DNA from: Candidatus Krumholzibacteriota bacterium
GTDB taxonomy: Bacteria > Krumholzibacteriota > Krumholzibacteriia > LZORAL124-64-63
NCBI GenBank assembly: GCA_022711765.1
Contig: JAKLEB010000002.1
Location: 358,368 to 422,367, forward strand
Direction of reading: 5' to 3'
DNA length: 64,000 bases
Part shown: positions 59,545 through 64,000 of the stretch, in pieces
Layout: the number at the start of each line of letters is the position of its first letter
Position numbering within the stretch: the first letter of the stretch is position 1
Position numbers and translations under genes: made by a program
The notes under the pieces: model-generated
What the model was told of the DNA's origin: nothing
The model's input: the letters and a program-made list of their open reading frames with translations, nothing else
Databases searched by the model: none

Positions 59545-59665
59545 CGACGTCGCGGGCGATGGCGGCCGCTGGTTTCCGCGGGCTCCCGCGTTCTGGGGCC
59601 AAGAACGGTTCGTTGCCTGCGGCGGTCGCCTCGCCAGCCGCCACCACCCTCGAGGAGGACGAGAC

Positions 59666-60205
59666 ATGAAGCAAGGGATGATCGCGATGATCCTGACCGT
59701 GGTCCTGGTGACCGTCCTGGCCACGGCGGCGCTGGCCCAGCCGGATTGCAGTCCGCGCGCGCCGCGTGCCGGCGGCGGCCACTGGGACGGCCCGCCTGCG
59801 GAGTGGGGCGAGGATCGGCTTGGTCCCCTGGCGGAAGCCCTGGATCTCACCGACGAGCAGAAGGCTGCGATCGAGGAGCTGCACGAGAAGGCCCGGGCCG
59901 AGCGCGCGGAGCTGCGCAAGCAGATCGCGCGGACGCGCCACGAGCTGCAGGGCGAGTGGCTCGAAGACGAGCCGGATGAGGGCCGCGTCCTCGAGCTAAC
60001 CGAGGACCTCGGCGAGCTGCGGACCAGGCTGCAGGTCCTGCGGGTCAAGACCCGTCTCGCGGTCCACGCTCAGCTCACGCCGGAGCAGCGGGACCAGTGG
60101 TTGTCGGCGCGGCCGCGCGAGGGCCGGCACGGTCGCCACGGCGGGTGTTGGATGTGGGACGGGAGCTGCCGCCGCGCCCCGCGGCCGCAGGACACGACGC
60201 GCTAG
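59666..60205 (+). CDS. Spy/CpxP-like periplasmic protein (LTxxQ family)
   Basis: The 179-residue protein has a signal peptide (MIAMILTVVLVTVLATAALAQ) and an all-helical mature part with two LTxxQ-type motifs (LDLTDEQKAAIEELHEKA and QLTPEQRDQWLS). The Spy/CpxP/ZraP fold acts as an envelope chaperone or metal sensor. The C-terminus is rich in His, Cys and Arg (RHGRHGGCWMWDGSC) and may bind metal. GAGGAGGACGAG precedes the ATG. It is 24 bp upstream of an ECF sigma gene. Confidence 0.85.
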   Translation: MKQGMIAMILTVVLVTVLATAALAQPDCSPRAPRAGGGHWDGPPAEWGEDRLGPLAEALDLTDEQKAAIEELHEKARAERAELRKQIARTRHELQGEWLEDEPDEGRVLELTEDLGELRTRLQVLRVKTRLAVHAQLTPEQRDQWLSARPREGRHGRHGGCWMWDGSCRRAPRPQDTTR

Positions 60206-60229
60206 GACCTTGCCGCACGGGACCGAGGC

Positions 60230-60802
60230 GTGACGCACGACGACGACATCCTGATGGAACGCACGGCGGCGGGCGACGAGCAGGCATTCCGGCAGCTCGT
60301 CGCCCGCTGGGAGCGCCCCGTGCACGCGTTCCTCGCGCACATGCTCGGCTCGGCGGAGGATGCCGAAGACATGACTCAGGATACGTTCCTGGCGGTCTAC
60401 GACCGGGCGGGCCGCTACCGGCCGGAAGGTCGATTCCGCAGCTGGTTGCTGCGCATCGCGGGCAACCGGGCCCGGAGCGCGCTGAGACGGCGCCGGATTG
60501 TGCGGTGGGTTACGTTCGACCCGGCGAGTCACGATCGCGGCGCGGGCGGCGACGACCCGCTGCAGGACCTCGAACGGCGCGAGGCCACGGCGCGCGTGCG
60601 CGCGGCGGTGGCGAGCCTGCCGGAGCGCCAGCGGGCGGCCGTGGCGCTCAAGCGGTTCCAGGGGCTCAGCTACCAGGAGATCGCCGAGGTCCTCGAGACG
60701 ACGGTCCCGGCGGTGGAGTCCCTGCTACAACGCGCCGGCGACGCCCTGCGGCGAGAGCTGGCAGGGGACCTCGGTCCACAGGCCCGAAAGGAATCGTCAT
60801 GA
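60230..60802 (+). CDS. ECF-type RNA polymerase sigma factor (RpoE-like)
   Basis: The 190-residue protein has region 2 (AFRQLVARWERPVHAFLAHMLGSAEDAEDMTQDTFLAVY) and region 4 (LPERQRAAVALKRFQGLSYQEIAEVLETTVPAVESLLQRA). It overlaps by ATGA a zinc-finger anti-sigma gene. With the flanking LTxxQ proteins this is a complete envelope-stress module, separate from the ECF pair at 16.2 kb. GTG 60230 is the start. Confidence 0.93.
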   Translation: MTHDDDILMERTAAGDEQAFRQLVARWERPVHAFLAHMLGSAEDAEDMTQDTFLAVYDRAGRYRPEGRFRSWLLRIAGNRARSALRRRRIVRWVTFDPASHDRGAGGDDPLQDLERREATARVRAAVASLPERQRAAVALKRFQGLSYQEIAEVLETTVPAVESLLQRAGDALRRELAGDLGPQARKESS

Positions 60803-61233
60803 AGCACGTGGATCAGCGGATCCAGGCCTATCTGGACGGCGAGCTGGCACCGGCGGCGGCGGCCGAGCTGCAGGAGCACCTCCGCGAGTGCGCCGACTGC
60901 CGGCAGCGGCTCGAGGCTGCGCGCCGGTGCTGGCAGCTCGTCGACATCGCGGTCGCCCCGCCTCTGCGCCGATCGGTCTGGCCGCGCGTCGAGGCGGTCG
61001 TCGCCCGGCGGCGCGGACTCCGGGCCTGGTCGTGGCCGCAGCGCGGTCTCGCCGCCACGGCCGCCGCCGCCGGCGTCGTGCTGGGTATGCAGCTCGGCGA
61101 GCCGGCCGCGACCGACGACCCGGACGTCCGGTACGCCGGCGACGGCGCGACGGATTACCTCGAGGCGAGTCTGCCCACGCTGGACCAGCTGTGGCTCCAG
61201 CTGGGCGACCAGGCGGAGGACGCGGAATCATGA
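60799..61233 (+). CDS. Anti-sigma factor with zinc-binding HxxxCxxC motif
   Basis: The 144-residue protein begins with an anti-sigma zinc-binding domain (RIQAYLDGELAPAAAAELQEHLRECADC), in which HLRECADC supplies the H-x3-C-x2-C motif. One membrane segment follows near residues 80-95 (GLAATAAAAGVVLGMQLG). It would hold the upstream ECF sigma factor until the envelope signal arrives. ATGA overlaps on both sides show tight coupling. Confidence 0.9.
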   Translation: MKHVDQRIQAYLDGELAPAAAAELQEHLRECADCRQRLEAARRCWQLVDIAVAPPLRRSVWPRVEAVVARRRGLRAWSWPQRGLAATAAAAGVVLGMQLGEPAATDDPDVRYAGDGATDYLEASLPTLDQLWLQLGDQAEDAES

Positions 61234-61778
61234 AACGAGGCTGGCTGATCGTCCTGCTCCTGTCGCTGGGCCTGAACGTTGGCCTCGGCGTCAACCTGCT
61301 GCGCCGGGACGCAGGCGCGCCGCCCCTGCCGGACGCTCCCGAAGCAGACGATGCCGGCGCGCAACCGGACCGGGTCCGCGTCGAGGGCTTCCTGCGCCGC
61401 CGCCTCGACCACCTCTCCGGGGAACTCGGCCTCTCGGCGGAGCAGCAAGAGGCTCTGTGGGCCGTCCACGCCGAGGCCGGCGAGCGGGTCTTCGAGCGCC
61501 GGCGGGCGATGCGGGCGGCTCGGGCGGAGCTCCACCGGATCTTCGCCTCGACCGAACCCGCTCCGGCGCAGTTCCATGCCGCTCAGCGGCGGATCAGCGC
61601 GCTGCAGGCCGAGCTGGACTCCATGGTCGTCGAGATCATGGTCAAGGAGCGCGAGATCCTGACGCCCGAGCAGCGACAGCTCTACCGCGGCCTGTTCCCG
61701 GAGGGTCCGGACCGCGGCCGGCGCGGCCACGTCCGCGAGCGCCGGGCTGACCCGCGCGTCCCCGGAGAGGCGCAGTAG
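61230..61778 (+). CDS. Periplasmic LTxxQ-type sensor protein (CnrX/Spy-like)
   Basis: The 182-residue protein has an N-terminal signal anchor (MKRGWLIVLLLSLGLNVGLGVNLL) and a helical periplasmic domain with LGLSAEQQEALWAVHAEA and ILTPEQRQLYRGLF. Coupled to a sigma/anti-sigma pair it resembles CnrX-type metal or stress sensors. It overlaps the anti-sigma gene by ATGA. The four-gene operon probably controls its own Spy-like first gene. Confidence 0.85.
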   Translation: MKRGWLIVLLLSLGLNVGLGVNLLRRDAGAPPLPDAPEADDAGAQPDRVRVEGFLRRRLDHLSGELGLSAEQQEALWAVHAEAGERVFERRRAMRAARAELHRIFASTEPAPAQFHAAQRRISALQAELDSMVVEIMVKEREILTPEQRQLYRGLFPEGPDRGRRGHVRERRADPRVPGEAQ

Positions 61779-61792
61779 CGCGGCCATTTTCC

Positions 61793-61822
61793 TTGACAGC
61801 GCGACCGCGAATCTCTTACGTA
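61793..61822 (+). promoter_or_regulatory. Candidate promoter for the TPR lipoprotein
   Basis: TTGACA (61793-61798), an 18-bp spacer and TACGTA (61817-61822) lie about 140 bp before the ATG at 61961. The -35 box is perfect. The remaining leader has no clear gene. Confidence 0.45.
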
Positions 61823-61960
61823 TCTGGTGTCCTGGCAGGACTCGGCATAACCTGCACGCCCCAGCCGTTTTCCCGGTATTGAAAGCGGATCCCCACCCAG
61901 CCCCGGACCATTCCGCAATCAGTCTCGGGAACCTGGAACGACCCCGAGAGGGAGTCTCTG

Positions 61961-63169
61961 ATGACCAAGACGCGCGTCACCCTGCTCGCAGCTCTCGCGG
62001 CCCTGATCGCCCTCGCCGTCTTCGGCGGCTGTCGGTCCGCTCACACCACGAGCGCCATCCTCTACATCGAGCAGGAGCAGTATCAGAAAGCCATCGACGT
62101 CATCACCGAGGGACTGTACTTCCAGCCCGACGACGCCGAGGGATACTACTACCAGGGGGAGGCGTACAGTCGCATGGCGCAGCAGGCCATCGACGAGAAC
62201 GACTACCTGCTCGCCAAGAACTCGTTCACGAGCGCGTACGGGAAGTTCATGCAAGCCCGCCAGATGGATCCCGAGGGCTTGACGGATCGCGTCGCCGAAT
62301 CCCTCGACATCAACTACCGCAACACCCTGCGCGAGGGCCAGACCATGTGGCGGGAGCGGCACTACGAGGAGGCCGAGGGCTTCTTCCGCCTCGCCTACGC
62401 CGCTCTGCCGGACTCCCTCGAATCCGTCAAGAGCCTGGCCGGCATGAAGATCCAGCAAGCGGAGGTCGCGACTCCCGACAGCGCCTCCCTGCTGCGCAAC
62501 GAGGCCCTGACCCTGCTCGACCAGGTCCTGGTCACGAAGCCCGAAGCCTACCGGCTGCTGGCGGACAAGGCCTACGTGCTGACCCAGCTGGACCGTACGG
62601 ACGAAGCCCAGGTCATCTACGATCAGCTGCTCACCGAGCACGGCGATGACGCCGAGCTCCTGCTCGACGTGGTCGGCCTGTACAACAAGCAGCAGCGCTA
62701 TGCCGACGCCGGTCAGCTGTTCCTGCGGATCGCCGACCTCTACCTCAACGACACGCAGCCGGACAACGACGAGCAGCTGAAAGGCCTGTACGCCGAGGCG
62801 GGCTACAATTTCCGGCTGGCGTCGGATTACGAGCGCGCCATCGACGCCTACGGGCTCGCGAGCGAGCAGGACGTCACCGACGTGCAGATCATGCTCGAAC
62901 GGCAGCAGCTTTACCTGCAGTACGGCCAGGATCTGCTGATGAAGTCGACCGAGACCATGACCAGCGATCCCGCCGCCGCCGCCCGGCTGAAGACCGACGG
63001 CATGGCGGTCCTCCAGCGCGGGGTCGAGGTGGGTGTCGCGCTGACGAACCTGGCGCCGAACAACGCGGATGCCTTCCTGTTCCTGGCCAACACCCAGGGG
63101 TTGCTGGGCGACGAGACCGGCTACACTGAGAACATGAAGACTTACCAGGAGCTTTCGGGGAATCAATAG
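61961..63169 (+). CDS. TPR-repeat lipoprotein
   Basis: The 402-residue protein has a lipoprotein signal with lipobox FGGC (C24) and TPR-like repeats through most of its length (YIEQEQYQKAIDVITEGLYFQPDDAEGYYYQGEAYSRMAQ; RYADAGQLFLRIADLYL; NNADAFLFLANTQGLLGDE). It is probably a scaffold on the inner face of the outer membrane. A perfect -35 promoter lies 140 bp upstream. It has a sparse third-position bias compared with neighbours but is clearly coding. Confidence 0.85.
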   Translation: MTKTRVTLLAALAALIALAVFGGCRSAHTTSAILYIEQEQYQKAIDVITEGLYFQPDDAEGYYYQGEAYSRMAQQAIDENDYLLAKNSFTSAYGKFMQARQMDPEGLTDRVAESLDINYRNTLREGQTMWRERHYEEAEGFFRLAYAALPDSLESVKSLAGMKIQQAEVATPDSASLLRNEALTLLDQVLVTKPEAYRLLADKAYVLTQLDRTDEAQVIYDQLLTEHGDDAELLLDVVGLYNKQQRYADAGQLFLRIADLYLNDTQPDNDEQLKGLYAEAGYNFRLASDYERAIDAYGLASEQDVTDVQIMLERQQLYLQYGQDLLMKSTETMTSDPAAAARLKTDGMAVLQRGVEVGVALTNLAPNNADAFLFLANTQGLLGDETGYTENMKTYQELSGNQ

Positions 63170-63432
63170 AAGACGGGCGGCGGCTCGGGCGGTGCGCGAT
63201 GGCCCGGACTGGTACGCCCCTTGCTGAGCACGACCGGTGCGGTTTACCTTGTCGGTGACCTCGACCGGCGTCTTCGACCGGACACCCCGCGGTCGCCGGA
63301 GTCGCGCAAGACCTGTTGGCGAATCCACCCTTCCAGAGCTGCCACGTCCTGGGCACGGAACTCCGCTCGGTCCGCCGTCGACCACGTTCCCTGCCGCCCC
63401 ACGCCCGGACCACGGGCCTTCGAGGAGCATTG

Positions 63433-64000
63433 ATGGATATCAAGGAACTGCAGGAGATGAACATCCGGGAACTGGTCACGGTGGCTCGCGGCATGAACAT
63501 CGAGGCGGTCAGCACCCTGCGCAAGAGCGAGCTGATCTTCAAGATCCTCGAGGGTCAGACCGAGAAGAACGGCTTCATCTACGCCGAAGGCGTGCTGCAG
63601 ATCCTGGCCGAGGGCTACGGGTTCCTGCGGGCCGCGAAATACAATTACCTGCCGGGTCCGGACGACATCTACCTGTCGCCGTCGCAGATCAAGAAATTCG
63701 ACCTGAAGACCGGCGATACGATCAGCGGCCAGGTGCGGCCGCCGAAGGAGAACGAGCGGTACTTCGCGCTGTTGAAGGTCGAGTCCGTGAACTACATGGA
63801 CCCTGAGGAGGCGAAGAAGGTCACCCTCTTCGACAACCTCACGCCGCTGTACCCGGACCAGCTCATCAACCTCGAGCACAAGGCGACCAATCTCACCACG
63901 CGCCTGATCAACCTGCTGACGCCCATCGGCAAAGGCCAGCGCGGACTGATCGTCTCACCGCCCCGTGCCGGCAAGACTGTGATCCTGCAGAAGATCGCCA
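63433..64000 (+). CDS. rho: Transcription termination factor Rho, 3' end outside the window
   Basis: ATG 63433 after GAGGAG opens the Rho N-terminal domain (DIKELQEMNIRELVTVARGMNIEAVSTLRKSELIFKIL), then the RNA-binding cold-shock-like domain (EGVLQILAEGYGFLR, YLSPSQIKKFDLKTGD). The start of the ATPase domain with P-loop SPPRAGKT near residue 180 is the last part in the window. Rho is the hexameric RNA translocase that ends transcription. The 263-bp leader has three CGACCGG repeats (63231, 63262, 63275) and a weak TTGCTG-TACCTT promoter; rho leaders are often autoregulated. Confidence 0.95.
   Translation, partial: MDIKELQEMNIRELVTVARGMNIEAVSTLRKSELIFKILEGQTEKNGFIYAEGVLQILAEGYGFLRAAKYNYLPGPDDIYLSPSQIKKFDLKTGDTISGQVRPPKENERYFALLKVESVNYMDPEEAKKVTLFDNLTPLYPDQLINLEHKATNLTTRLINLLTPIGKGQRGLIVSPPRAGKTVILQKIA

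Noticed and set aside
1..64000. CRISPR arrays, tRNA or rRNA genes, insertion sequences, prophage genes
   Set aside because: No repeat-spacer pattern, no transposase or integrase and no cloverleaf-like or rRNA sequence was recognised by eye.

Overview
This is a GC-rich chromosomal window (third codon positions almost always G or C) with dense gene packing, many ATGA start/stop overlaps and no sign of plasmid, phage, insertion sequence, CRISPR array, tRNA or rRNA. Two large secreted proteins (9264-12608 and 54066-55784, both minus strand) end in an NPFNPQ motif followed by a FlgD-like C-terminal domain. Together with a tricorn-type protease, several beta-barrel outer-membrane proteins, TPR lipoproteins and ECF sigma factors, this suggests a Gram-negative, high-GC member of an FCB-like candidate phylum (Eisenbacteria/Krumholzibacteriota-like). 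The placement is an inference from protein style only.

Layout. 1-3.2 kb: the 3' part of an M1-type metallopeptidase and an M20 dipeptidase (pepD-like). 3.2-3.7 kb: a 448-bp non-coding spacer with three DnaA-box-like sites and an AT-rich tract. 3.7-6.4 kb: a compact citrate lyase operon with a CitD-CitE fusion followed by CitF. 6.6-15.5 kb: a secreted protein, an ABC export pair, a 1114-residue secreted lectin/Ig-like protein, an EamA transporter, a TetR regulator with a candidate operator, and an epimerase. 15.6-18.2 kb: a secreted double-CxxC protein, an ECF sigma/anti-sigma pair whose ribosome-binding site lies in a 13-bp inverted repeat, a GNAT enzyme and MscL. 18.3-21.6 kb: a TIR/zinc-ribbon protein next to a zinc-ribbon membrane protein, a peroxiredoxin whose peroxidatic residue is encoded by in-frame TGA followed by a SECIS-like hairpin (a probable selenoprotein), a globin-coupled diguanylate cyclase, and a decayed methylglyoxal synthase.

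21.8-24.7 kb (minus): a TlpA-like thioredoxin, DUF4266 lipoprotein, DUF3570 barrel and ApbE flavinyltransferase operon. 25-37 kb: DUF2784 protein, aquaporin, flavin-reductase-like protein, an uncharacterised 597-residue protein, RtcB, GDPD, a D,D-carboxypeptidase with a palindrome over its promoter, a TPR lipoprotein, two beta-barrel proteins and an SDR. 37.5-49 kb: an ABC exporter, the tricorn-like protease, an M28 peptidase-MATE-FMN-binding operon, NDH-2 and an ornithine aminotransferase. 49-56 kb: a winged-helix regulator with a strong promoter/operator and long leader, glycogen phosphorylase, an alkyltransferase, a rhodanese-methyltransferase fusion and a secreted beta-helix protein. 56-64 kb: a YchF-like NTPase, a glycosyltransferase-like membrane protein, a second ECF module flanked by two LTxxQ periplasmic proteins, a TPR lipoprotein and the 5' part of rho.

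Themes: envelope and secretion, envelope-stress signalling by two ECF modules, redox and flavin chemistry, and central carbon. The strongest unusual signals are the selenocysteine peroxiredoxin, the ECF gene whose start is inside an inverted repeat, the DnaA-box spacer and the TIR/zinc-ribbon pair.
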